Origin: Pleurotus ostreatus/Saccharomyces cerevisiae fusant
Taxonomy: Eukaryota; Opisthokonta
Length of the DNA: 64,000 nt
Direction: 5' to 3'
Assembly: GCA_024196135.1 (NCBI GenBank)
Contig: JAMQCK010000030.1
Span: forward strand, 1 to 64,000
A model generated the notes under the pieces. That model made no database searches, was not told the DNA's origin, and worked only from the letters and a program-made list of their open reading frames with translations. This document shows, piece by piece, positions 10,105 to 20,343 of the stretch. A program made the translations under genes and the position numbers. Position 1 is the stretch's first letter. Every line of letters begins with the position of its first letter.

Positions 10105-13100
10105 CTATATTTCGTTCTCGGCTAGATCCTCTACTGCCCCTCCCATATGCGCAACTTCTAAACCGAACTGCTCTACGGAGAAGAACCGCTCCGCATCATC
10201 CAAATCGGGCAAATACTGCAAGTCATCTGCGTCGAACTCGGGCAGTGGGACCATGGCGACGACACTATCCATCTGGTGTACATGGATGAGGCGCAGGTTA
10301 TCGTCCCCCCGAGCAGACTTCCAAACCTGCAGTGCACCGCTTGACTGCTCCCAGAGCTCATAATCGAGGTCCGTGTATAGCGAGACGAGGGCAACAGGGC
10401 GGAACTCCGTGCCGTCATCCAGGAGGAAAAAGTAGCGCACCTCCGCCCAGTCTTGGAGCAGCATGCCGTTGTGGTCGTAGTCCCGAAGCTGTTCAATGTC
10501 AGCATTTGGGCTACTTTACTGCAGGAATAAACAGAGCGCACCTTTATGTTCCGTGAGATGCGTAACTTTCCAGGCGCCTTCAGGTTTTCACGCCAAGCAG
10601 TACGCGCGATCTGACCGGTAGGTAGCGAGCACCGCGCCCACTTTCTGACAGCATAGTTATGACTGTGTTGGAAGGATGGAAGGTTGTTCTCGAGCAGGTA
10701 CTGGATGATGGTCTCGTGCTCGGCGTCAGATACAGATCGTCGCACGTCGTCCATCATGCGTAACATGCGATATCCCCTTCCGCAATCGATGGATCCAGAG
10801 GGGGGAGAAGGTGGAGGGTCGAGGTCCGGTATCATCGCCTTGAGTGCGTTGACCTGCCCTCGGATGACACCGCGCTGGGAGATATTGGCGTAGGGATTCG
10901 AAGGCTGCTTGATCTCCTGACCATACTCGCCAATGCAACGCTCCATTGGCCATTGAGACATATAGCAAAGTGGTCCAAGTCGAATAGTCTCCTCGACGAG
11001 GTGAAGAAGGAGATGGATGCTTTGACGGACGAAGTGAAGGCGAGATGTTTTTTGCTGGTAATAGAGTGTTTCGAAGTCGACAACGAATTCTTGAAGGAGT
11101 ACGTGAGCGTGTTCGAGCTGAGACCGTGCGATGCGGTGTTGGTGAATGATTCGAAGAGCCTGGATCAGCTTGCAGACATGAACCCAGTACTCGTGCGGCA
11201 GGAGACGGTAGAAATATCCGGGCCCGAGCCCCATAAACCAGTGTAGGAACTCCCACGCTTTGTAACCACTGTTGATCTTCTCGGCGGGATTACGAGGTGG
11301 ACGGTGGTAAGACCCGGGGAAGTACATGAGCGCATCCTCCACAGTCTTTCCTTGTGCCTTCCACCGAGCGCCGACGAGCTTGGCCCACTCCCAGACCTCC
11401 TTATCCGCGGGATCGCGATCGAAGACCCCACGGAAAAGTCCTATCATGAGTTCGGTAATGTTGAGCGACGCGAGGTGCATGAGATCGATGGGAAAGCAGG
11501 TAGGAACGGGGGGTATACGGGATAGAGCGCTGAAGATACTGGCTTTTGAAATGCCAGTAGCTTGCCGCCGCTGCTTGTACTCTGTCTGATTACGCGACGA
11601 AGTGACGTGGGCAAGGTTCTTGTTGTAGATGTCTTGCAAGAACTTCGGCCGCTTGTCGACTTCAATCGTGGCATGATCACAGTCATGATTCAGACAAGCG
11701 TTGCGCGGACGGTCAGTCGGCATTGTGAGCGCGGGATAGTAGTGCGCGCCATTTGGCTTATGTCGCCCGCGGAGGCCGCACAACAGGCGGCATCCATAGG
11801 TGGCATGATGGCCAGCCCATCCATTGAGATATGCCATCGCCGGACCATCCGCAGTGGCGAGTAAAAGATACACGTACGACCTATAAAGCCGGTCCTCGTC
11901 TGCATCCCAGATCATCAGACCCTCTTTCTGGATTGCGGAAAGATGGTGCAGGCTGGCGTAGAGGTACGAATCCGTATGACGAGGTTTGTTGGGGCCACCG
12001 ATGAAGCCAGCGGGAAGTATATGGCGCTTCTTGTAGCGATTTCCTGGATGAATGTCAAGGACTACCCAGATGAAGATCCAGCAGTCCGACTTCTTCATCG
12101 TGTACAACTGAGCACCGTCGATTGAAAACATGATAGTCATGTCGTCAGGTTCGATATGCCCATCGCCAACAAGCTCGGCATAGACCTCCCCATGGAAGAC
12201 GTCCATCCACTCCTCGAGCTTGCCATCTAGAACCCTCGCATCCTCCGCAAGCTCTTCCGTCGCCTGACGGCGGTACTTCATCTGCAGCGCGCTATCCGGG
12301 TGTCGAAACAGCGCCTGCAACTGCGGCCCGATCGGAATTGTATGAAAGACGCGCGTCGACTTCGTCTTTGGGTCCTTCCTGGGCTTGTTGCAGAATTTAC
12401 ACGCGTCGAGAGCTTCGAACGGGCCCGTGAATGCCATACACGAGTCATGACACATGTCATTCTGCAACGAGTAGACTCCAGTAAGTTTCTCGATACGCGC
12501 TCTCAGAGATTCGTAGGATGGCGGTGTGATGGGGGGATCAAGAGGAGGGTCGTAGACGCCAGTGCGGCGCTCAATACCAGCTACAGCACCCCGGTATGAG
12601 TCCTCGGACGCGTTCTGCATGCTGAGGAAGAGGTCGAGCCCAAGGCGGAAGTCAGGGTCCACCTCGGGCACCGCTTGTGGTGGACCTTCGCGGAGAAGCC
12701 TGATAGCATCGGCGGAGAGCCCGCCGTTATCCAAGGTCGCTGACTTGATGAGGTCGATGAAAGCCTGCGTCTCCTTCATGTCCTCGAGCACTGGCAGCGC
12801 GGGTTCTTCCTGTATGTCTGAGTCGTGACTGGCAGTGGCGGGGGATGTATCGATAGCGCTGTTAGACAGTGTCGCCTGCGCCATTTCCTGCCGGAGCATA
12901 TCTTCGCGACTGCCGGAGTCCGTGATGCTGGCATCGTCGATATACTGAATAGAACTCTACTGTGCTGTCAGTTCTGGTTTAGCAAGACGGATGGATAGCA
13001 CGCACCTGCAACCCGCCTCCTTGCAATGAATTTCTTCCGTGGCTTGATACGCCATTGCTCGCCGCACGATCCTCCCTGCTGAGCTACGACAGAGACATTA

Positions 13101-13617
13101 GTTTACCGCGACGTGATAGAATACTGCCACACACCTCGACAGGAACCTCGGCCTCATTGGGCACTACCTCCGCAAAGCCTCGTCGACCGGTAGGATCCTG
13201 CACGCGATGTTAGATATACGAAGAAAGTAGCACTTTGACACGTACGCCGCTTGACGCTGCTGGATCTGCACCGGCACTGCACTGCATGCTTCTGCTGGTA
13301 AGCGTTGTGGAGAGGTCGACCTCCATCGCGCCCGCGTCCTTGCGCTTCTTCGGACGCTTGTTGTGTGCATTGACGGTCGACGCTGTACTGGAGGCGGCTT
13401 CTGAGAACGTGTCTGGGGACTTGCTGAGGCGGCGGAATGGTCTGGCAACGAAGTTCGTCGCGGTGGACAGCGTATTCTTCAGTCTGCCCGCGGCATTGAC
13501 GTTGGACCGGTTTGCGAGGCGGTATTTTCGATGTTGATTGAACACTCTGAGGGAGAGGAGCTTGCCGCCTCTGCAGTACTTCTCGCAGTTGCACGGATAC
13601 TTGTCCTGAGCGTCCAT
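10105..13617 (-). CDS. tnp2-type transposase (Transposase_21 family), 5 exons, about 1,099 aa
   Basis: Exons on the minus strand: 13617-13246, 13197-13135, 13083-13006, 12944-10542, 10488-10105. Every exon length is a multiple of three and all introns are GT-AG of 48-61 nt. The N-terminus has a cysteine module (CNCEKYCRGG) with a following His, typical of the DNA-binding start of these proteins. The large exon carries the tnp2 core: the CHDSCMAFTGPF and CKFCNKPRK zinc-binding signature, then FSIDGAQLY, then CNLD/ACLNHDCDH and DLMHLASLNI segments of the RNase H-like catalytic fold. The last exon encodes a ~127-aa acidic C-terminal domain (LQDWAEVRYFFLLDD). Length and content fit an intact transposase of fungal Plavaka/CACTA-like elements. 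It would cut and rejoin the element ends in the nucleus. The 13617 start is the first ATG before the cysteine module. Confidence 0.88.
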
Positions 13618-14594
13618 AAAGACTTGGAGAAAGGGTCTGCATTAAGAAGGGGGCTGCAATTCTACTACAGGGAAAAGGAGACAGGACAGCGCGAGCCATG
13701 GCATGGCAGAGGCGCGCGGCAATGACAGCTGTGATCGAGGTTGAAAGAAGAAGACCAGATCCGGCCCGCGTTGACGTCGCCCTACCCAATCCGTACAATA
13801 CTGTGACATTCACAGGGCGCCGATGGAGAACTACCGAAAACCGTCCAGAATGCCCGACTTCTCACTGGGCATCAAGACCAATCTTGCGCGGCTGGCCACC
13901 GCCCCCTGCGCGCTTATTCAGAGCGCGTCTCCCTGCACCTTCCCCCTCTGACACCCTCAGCAGCCCTGGACTCCTCCCCCCCTTGATTCCCACCATCTTC
14001 GGCACGCGCGGCTGCTCACTGTCGCGTTTGCGGGCATCGTGATCGGATGCCTGCAGCTTTCCTCCCACCACCACCTCGCCACCCTCGCCCACCGCCACAC
14101 CCCCCTCTCTCATTCCCGTCGCTTCAGCAATGCCAATCAGGCCCTCCCACGCGCTCCTCCCACCCCGAGGGCGGCTTGTGCCCGACCCGCGACCCCCTGC
14201 CCGCGCGCGCTCCCGAGCGCGGCACCGATCCCCGCGCCCCTCAAAAGCGTCGCCATCTTCAGGACAACCTCCCTCACCCCTCTCACGGCAACGGCATCAA
14301 CCTCCCTTGCGCGCCATGCGCAGGGATAGCGCAGATTGCGCTCGACCTCCCCTTCCCCCTCCCCCCCTCCCCCACCCTCGGCTTGCGGCCAGAGCCGCAC
14401 TCGGGTGTGTCCATATGGCTCGCCCACACTCCCTCTCGCCTTAACTGATGCGCGCTCACTCATGCCCCCCTCGCGCGGGCTGGATGATGCGTGCCACGCC
14501 TGCAAAAACTGTTACACGCGCTTTCGCCCTTTTTTGTCATTTTCCGCGCATCCCCTGCCCCTTTCAGTACATTGTATATATATACTATGTTATA
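13618..14594. other. Non-coding right arm and probable promoter region of the transposon genes
   Basis: Lies upstream of the transposase start. It contains the subterminal repeat, C-rich runs and a TATATATACTATG stretch near 14577. No gene is supported. Confidence 0.5.
13837..13870 (-). repeat. Subterminal inverted repeat, right copy
   Basis: It is the mirror of 7240-7273 with one mismatch. It lies about 220 bp upstream of the transposase start codon, so it could be a regulatory or transposase-binding site. Confidence 0.75.
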
Positions 14595-14983
14595 TATTCA
14601 TTTTCTTTCGTTCTCTACACGACGCGACACGTGCAGTGGCGGCGGCGGCGCGCGCGAGCACAAGCACGACACCTCCCGATGCGCTGACTAAGCAGCGCGA
14701 GGACGGCGCATCAGCAGCCGCGACGCGCGCGAAGGTGGCGCATCAGCCGCCGCAGGGCGCGTGGCAACGGCGGCGGCGGCGAAGCGCGCGCATCGCGCGA
14801 CGCGTGCTGCGGGAAACCCCGACCGGCGAGGTCGGGGGGTCGCCTGCCGCATCGGGCGTCGACCGGAGCCTGCCCGGCGACCTGCCGGGGGGCTGTGGCT
14901 GTGTGGATAAGACATACGAGGTCTTTTTAACTACCTGAATGATAACAGTCGGACGTCTTTTAAAGGTCCTTACGACCACAGCT
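14595..14983 (-). repeat. Right terminal inverted repeat of the DNA transposon
   Basis: It is the mirror of 5228-5590. It differs from the left repeat mainly by an extra ~25-nt piece near 14700-14725 and scattered substitutions. Any transcript of the two genes would start inside or near this repeat. Confidence 0.88.
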
Positions 14984-14992
14984 GGCCAAATC
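14984..14992. repeat. Target-site duplication, right copy (GGCCAAATC)
   Basis: It is identical to 5219-5227 and directly abuts the right terminal inverted repeat. Confidence 0.9.
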
Positions 14993-17022
14993 GGCCGACT
15001 TGGGCGTACATTGCTGACGCGTTACTCGCGCACTATGTACCCGTGGCAGAAATCCCAAAGGACGAATCCCTGAGAATGAACACCTTCCTCCAAACCTGGT
15101 CGCCATACAAGGTCACGCACGTACCACAGCCAGAGGACACCACTGAGCCGCCGAAAGCGATCCCCGGGTTCCTGCGAGCGCTGACGAGCTGCGCGAAAAA
15201 GTACCGACTCCGCCTCGAATGTCTGGCCCCAAGCCGAGAAATGATAAGGGCAATGCCAATGTGGTATCACCGCTTCGCGGATGCACGCGTGAGAACCCTG
15301 GCGGCCTTCTCGAATGCGACGAAATGCCTGCGAGACAAGCACAAAGTGAGGCGAGTGGGGGAATTCGAGCGACTCGCAGCCCATCGCACGGCGCCTGACC
15401 ATGAGCTCGATGATGCAGAATGTGAATGTGATGCATGCACTCACGAACGAGAGGTCCACGGGTGCGAGAACCCCGACGAGTGCTACATAAGAGCAGAAGC
15501 GTTCTTGAACACGTTACCCAGCAAATGGGATCCTCGAGGAGAACACGCAGAGGACTATGAAGCCGAAAACAAGCCGGCGTTGGACGAGGACCTACAAGGC
15601 AGTTGGGAGACCTTCGACTGGAAAATCACGACGCACGGACACCTCGGCGACGCCCTCCGAGTCTTCACGTCGGAGGATGCGCAGAATGAACGAGTTCATT
15701 TGGATATAGCTGAAGGGCGAGGCCAGCCGCAACTGGTAGCCACAGACGGGTCATGCCTACACAACGGCGAGCGAAACGCGCAAGCAGGCGCGGGAGTATA
15801 TCTTGAAGGACTAGATGAGGAAGATCAGTACAGCATCCGACTACCCACAAATGTGGAACAGTCAAACCAAGCGGGCGAGATGCTAGCAGTCATGGCAGCC
15901 GCAATTGTCGCGCCGCTAGACCGAGAACTCAGGATTGAGACGGACTCGAAATGGGTGATAGGCGAACTTACCAAATGGCGACGCGCGCACGAGGACGCAG
16001 GATACGTCGGCAAAGCAAATGCGGAACTAGCGCGTGCGACGACAGCGTACCTCCAGAAGCGAAAAGCGCATACACTGCTCAAATGGGTAAAGGGGCATGA
16101 TGGGCACCACGGGAACGAGATGGCCGACGAACTCGCTGGACTCGGAGCGCGGAAACCCGCGGTCAATGCGATGGACCTCAGTGTACCACCGGAACTGAAG
16201 CTGACCGGGGTCAAGCTCTCGACGTTGACCCAGTCTCAGGCCTACAAAGCGATTCTGGAGGACAAAGTTAGACGCCTCGAGAAGCGAAGACGCACGGGCA
16301 TAAATATGACACAGGTCCTAGACGACTTGGAGGATGCATTTGGGGTGCAGGTCACCGAAGGCGCTGTCTGGCGCGCGATAAGGAACAAAACACTACAAAT
16401 CGAATGCCGGTACTTCCTATGGATGACAATCCATGACGGTTACCGCATAGGAGACCGCTGGCTAACGCCGAATGCGACGGCAGATATTCAGCAGCGCGCG
16501 TACTGCCAAATCTGCGGAGGAGTCGAGACAATGCACCACATACTCTTCGACTGTGAGAGTGAAGAGCGGCAAGAATGCTGGAAACAGGCTGAGAAGCTTT
16601 GGCAGGCGACGGGCGAAAACTGGTACGCACCAAGCCTAGGGACTGTGGTAGGCGCGGCCTGCGTGATAATCCCAGACGGAAACGGCGAGAGCGGTGCCAG
16701 GAAGCACGGTCTGGAAAGGCTGTGGACAATCGTAACATCCGAATCTGCTCACCTCATCTGGAAGATGCGCTGCGAAAGGGTGATCCAGAACGAAGGACGC
16801 CGATTCAGCAAAGCGGAAGTTCGAAACAGGTGGCGATCAACTATCAACTACCGCTTCGACCTCGACAGGCGCATGACGTCGAGCCGGTTTGGCAAGAAGG
16901 CAATACGCGCTTCGATTGTAGACTCGACGTGGGAGTCTGTAATCAACGACTATGAGAATCTGCTGCCTAATTGGATAGGCAACTGCGGGGTTTTAGTGGG
17001 TATACGGTATGGGGAAGGGTAA
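14992..17022 (+). pseudogene. LINE ORF2, 3' segment: connection, RNase H and C-terminal zinc finger
   Basis: This segment continues ORF2 in frame beyond the inserted transposon. RNase H has its acidic residues in place: VATDGS near 15740, the Glu in NQAGEMLA, TDSKW, and the last Asp in EMADELAG. A CQIC-x7-HHILFDC cysteine/histidine cluster near 16505 is the C-terminal finger usual in this LINE class. TAA ends the frame at 17022. All catalytic sites of ORF2 survive, so the split by the transposon is probably the main event that disabled the copy, together with the single frameshift near 2622. Confidence 0.9.
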
Positions 17023-17291
17023 GGTACGATGGCGCAGGAGTAGGCGCGCTCTTCCCCCCCGTGAGTCCCACACTCAGTGCCGAAGGCATTTCCTCGATGT
17101 GGTACAATCTCGATTCTCTGTCCGGTCCGGTTATGGCTTATGATTATGTCTCTCCTCTCTTATACTGGGGGTCTCGTCTCCCCTGGTCATCTATGCGGGT
17201 CCTATGTATCCTGTAGCTCGCCGATGAGGCCAGCTTAGAAGGGTATACGGGCTATATAACGCATCCACTAAAAAAAAAAAAAAAAAAGAAA
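17023..17291 (+). other. LINE 3' UTR with poly(A) tail
   Basis: About 245 nt of non-coding sequence follow the ORF2 stop, ending in an A18 run at 17270-17287 and then GAAAA. This is the expected 3' end of a target-primed retrotransposition product. Confidence 0.75.
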
Positions 17292-17930
17292 AGCGCCGGC
17301 TGCATGAACAAGCGCAGCCTTGTCGGCCCCCGGGCCAGCTCGAGCGATTGAGCTCTCAAGAATCCCCTTCTTCAGGTCTATCTTCAACTCATGCATAGAT
17401 AGATAGCGCATAAGGAAGAGACGACGATGTAGCAACGGTGAATTGGATGATCATGATGGAAGGTGGGGGCAGCAAAGATTTGGCGAGCAGCCTGATTTGA
17501 ACCTGTGACCTTCTGGTCACATTGCTTGGCTCTGTTGCCTGTCGTGCAAACAAATATTCTTTTTCGCCCTGCGAGGCTTTCAGAGGTGCAAAAACGGTCA
17601 GCAAAGACGAAGAACGAGCAGGAGAAGAAAAAGTGAGCCACGGGCCAATGGTCCTTCGGAAACGGACAGGCTTTTCGACGTCGTACAAGTCCCCCCGGGT
17701 TAGGACTCGCCCCGTACCAAGCCACCTGCCACACAAGCAACCGATAGGCCATCTTGCCCGCTTGGTAGGGCTGATACGCAGCCAATATATATCGATCTGA
17801 CGCCCACCTTATTCCGCTGCACCATTCATGCTGAAGCCGTTAGTCGTCTTCGACATTACCATCTTCATCTAACTTCGCTTAGAATGAATGAGGAGGGGCA
17901 GTCAACCGGGTGCAGGCTCGACGTTCGGGA
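17292..17930. other. Intergenic; tRNA-like fragment only
   Basis: No gene is recognised. On the minus strand around 17480-17550 a GTGACC-AGAA-GGTCAC hairpin is followed by GGTTCAAATC (B-box-like), but no cloverleaf can be folded, so it is at most a decayed tRNA-derived repeat. Confidence 0.4.
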
Positions 17931-18101
17931 AAACAATGGGCCATTATCCTATTGTGGAAAAATATCGCGCTCATATCGTCGAAGTGCACCGCGTCGGATG
18001 ACCCCTGGGCACTAGCTCGGATTACTGGCATTACTGACATCGTCGCGATCTCACACGCAAATGACGCGCGTAGGGCAGGCCAACTCCTCGTCACGCAGTA
18101 G
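17931..18101 (+). pseudogene. Relic of the COQ8 promoter and first-exon start
   Basis: The stretch resembles 20229-20420, the upstream region and first codons of the intact COQ8 gene, in the same orientation. AAACAATGG is shared, as is GTGCACCGCGTCGGATG before the start codon, then CCCCTGGGC. After the start, GITDIVAISHANDARRAGQL matches GAADIVGNAARIRASQLGAT of the real protein at several positions. The copy has an early in-frame stop and a ~48-nt deletion upstream, so it is dead. An F-box-type remnant lies between the two copies. Confidence 0.65.
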
Positions 18102-18337
18102 CCTCGGAAGATGTGCACAGTTCGTAGGAAAATATACGCGCAAAGACCTAGACCTGGCTTGGACGTCCTTCCCTGGGTTCCTAGTCGATATCAAACCATA
18201 GCTTCATTCACATAGCACTTGGGAAAGGGATTTTCATCAATTTCAGCGTACTCTCTATCGCACATCGTGGAACCACCAAATTACAGATTTGTAGCAAATG
18301 CGAAGGGAAGTCTGACGCAGAACGTTGCGAGACAAGC

Positions 18338-19700
18338 CTACGCCACGAGCGTCTGCTTCACCTGATCCCAGGTATCTATGCCTCCCGGGCGCGCCGCTGT
18401 TTCCTGCAGCTCGCGAAGAGCAGGGAACAGCCTGCGCAGAAAGCCTGCGACGCGGGTCGGGTCCATGTCCAGGCGAATGACCGAGCATACTCCCAAGTCT
18501 AGCTTGATCAGACGGTTCTTGCCAACTTCAGGCTCATTTGCGAGTGAAGCAGCACCGTCCACGTTTAACGGGGTGCTGAGCTCCCCAAGATCGGGGCAGC
18601 AGCGAGCGAAGTGAGTGAGAGTGGCGAGGGTGGCTTGAGGGACGTATGGCACAGCATCGCGAGAGCGGCGGCGACGACCTGGCTGAAGTCTGAAGTACCG
18701 TAGGCAGGGCCACGAAGGGATGAGTGAAGCCCAGTCCTCGTCCGTCAACAATATGCCGTTCGAGGCGTGAAAGTCGAGCTCGACGAGACGATGAGCGGAA
18801 GCCAGAACATCGAGGTGGCACCTCTCAAGATACCAAGCCGGGTCCGAACGTTGCGGTATCTTCTCCTCAATGTGCAGGCGACGAAGCGCACCCGTCCCAA
18901 GCCGCTCCATTGCCACGGACATGCCGTCTGCATTGGCAAGCGTCACGTCCTGAAGATGAACGCGTTCGAGATAAGGGGATCCCGCAAGCGCGCGCACGAA
19001 CGCCGCCTTCTGCTTTCTCACCGTTAAAGAACGCAGGTTGTCGAGGCCGTAATCGGGGACTGCTCCAATGAGACGCTTGATCTCGACGTCGAGCGCCTTG
19101 AGCGTCTCCGCGGCGGGGTGGAGCAAGGGAAGGAGCTGTTGCCCATAGCTCAGGCGCAGACGCAAAGCATCCAGGGTATGGATTTTTGGCTCAAGGTCTC
19201 GAAGGGCCGGTATCAGGAGTGCGTCTTGCTGGTCGGGCCATCCCACGATTTCCGGCGAGGGCTCGTAATACCCGAATGTCTTGAGCTCGCCGGGGGCCAA
19301 GCAGCGCCCGAAGCGCGAGAGCGCGCAGTGGGACTCGAAGATGGTAACATTGCCGCCGGTGAGGAAGGGAATGAGCATCTGCGTCGACAGGCCGCGGATG
19401 AGGCAGCTGTTGACCTCGAGGGACTGGAGGTTCGGGAGGAGCTGGACGTCGCGGGCGCCTTGTAATGACTTCGCGACGACCTTGAAGGTGGTCCAGTCGA
19501 TGACGAGTCGACCGACTGGATAAAGGTGGGGGACGTCCCAGTGTATGTCGGAGCAAGGGTGGAGGAGCAGTTTGCGGACGTGTCCGGCGAGGCGCTCGAC
19601 GTTAGGGATGTCGCGCCACATGTCCGGCGAAAGGTCGCATAGCCGACGCTGTGCGTAGGTGAGATGACGACAGAAGGACATAGCAAGGAAGTGACTTACC
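18338..19700 (-). pseudogene. F-box/LRR-like paralogue lacking its F-box exons
   Basis: The large last exon (19648-18338, about 436 codons) is uninterrupted. It aligns with the last exons of the three genes at 30-38 kb: RRLCDLSPDMW corresponds to their PLPDDIW/ELPKDLW start, followed by LAGHVRKLLLHP and the shared LRSLTVRKQKAAFVRALAGS. The intron before it (19699-19649, GTAAGT...CACAG) and the end of the preceding exon (KCL before 19700) are also in the conserved places. However, no F-box exon is present on the minus strand up to 20.3 kb. Either the gene lost its 5' exons, or translation starts at an internal ATG (19681 or 19828) as an F-box-less protein. Confidence 0.65.
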
Positions 19701-20343
19701 AGACACTTAGAGAAATGCTGGTCTTGTGTTGTGATTGTTCTGGAGGACGAGAAGCTGATGCGGCCGCGGCAGCCTGAGAGACATCGTACGCAGTGGGCCA
19801 CCCCTGGGCATCCCCCCTCCCTAGTCAACCTGGCGCAAGGCGGTCCTGGGCTTCAGGACAACGACAAGAGAAAGATCAAGGCAGCGCCAATCATGCGCTG
19901 AGCAGAAAGAGGTCAGAAACCACGGCTTGGCAGAAACAAAAAGGAGAACCACAAGCCGTGTGTGCTGGCGAGGAAAGAACCAGCGTCACCGCGTTAACCG
20001 GGACCGTCCGCCCAGGTCAGAAGGCCACTCAAGCAACCCGCTGCACCACTGACACTCGCTTAACGGTCATTACGCCCAGCCGCTATATAGCGCCCCTGCA
20101 CCTGCCTTATCCTCCTACGCCTCTCCCTTTGAATCCTTCAGTCGGCTTTGAGCTGATCCTACGCATCTCGGTTCACCAATAAAGAGTAAGGACAGTAACG
20201 GATGATGGTTGCATACAAGCCACGACCGAAACAATGGCCGATTGGCATCCTAATCCGGAAGTATATCGCGTTCGGGCCGGACCCGACTTCCTAGCAGACG
20301 CGCTCATCATCGTCGCGCTCGTCGTCAAAGTGCACCGCGTCGG

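Larger units (their letters stand above)
5228..14983 (-). mobile_element. Complete 9,756-bp DNA transposon, tnp2/Transposase_21 (CACTA-like, Plavaka-like) with two genes
   Basis: The ends are long inverted repeats starting ACCTGTGGCCGTAAGGACC on the left and AGCTGTGGTCGTAAGGACC on the reverse complement of the right. The 9-bp GGCCAAATC flanks the element directly on both sides. Deleting the element and one duplication restores the LINE reading frame exactly (9,765 nt, divisible by three) and joins YLNMGP to NRPTWAYIAD, so the boundaries are firm. Inside, two minus-strand genes lie 145 bp apart: transposase (13617-10105) and an accessory coiled-coil protein (9959-7546). Both are intact by splice-aware translation, so the element may be recently active. 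CACTA elements usually make 3-bp duplications, so 9 bp is unusual. Confidence 0.92.
567..17291 (+). mobile_element. LINE-type non-LTR retrotransposon (Tad/I-like, with RNase H), interrupted by a DNA transposon
   Basis: On the plus strand the element has a gag-like ORF1 with a CCHC knuckle, then ORF2 with AP-type endonuclease, reverse transcriptase, RNase H and a C-terminal CCHC finger, then a 3' UTR ending in an A18 tract. Without the inserted transposon (5228-14983 plus one 9-bp duplication) it is about 7 kb, a normal size for fungal LINEs of this kind. The 5' boundary is set at the junction with the spliced repeat copy and is uncertain; ORF1 looks N-terminally short, so the copy may be 5'-truncated. 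No clear target-site duplication was found. Confidence 0.85.

Noticed and set aside
14336..14938. 200-codon plus-strand frame in the right arm
   Set aside because: Runs through the terminal inverted repeat and is low complexity.
17480..17560. tRNA gene on the minus strand
   Set aside because: B-box-like GGTTCAAATC present, but the hairpin before it has a 4-nt loop and no cloverleaf forms.
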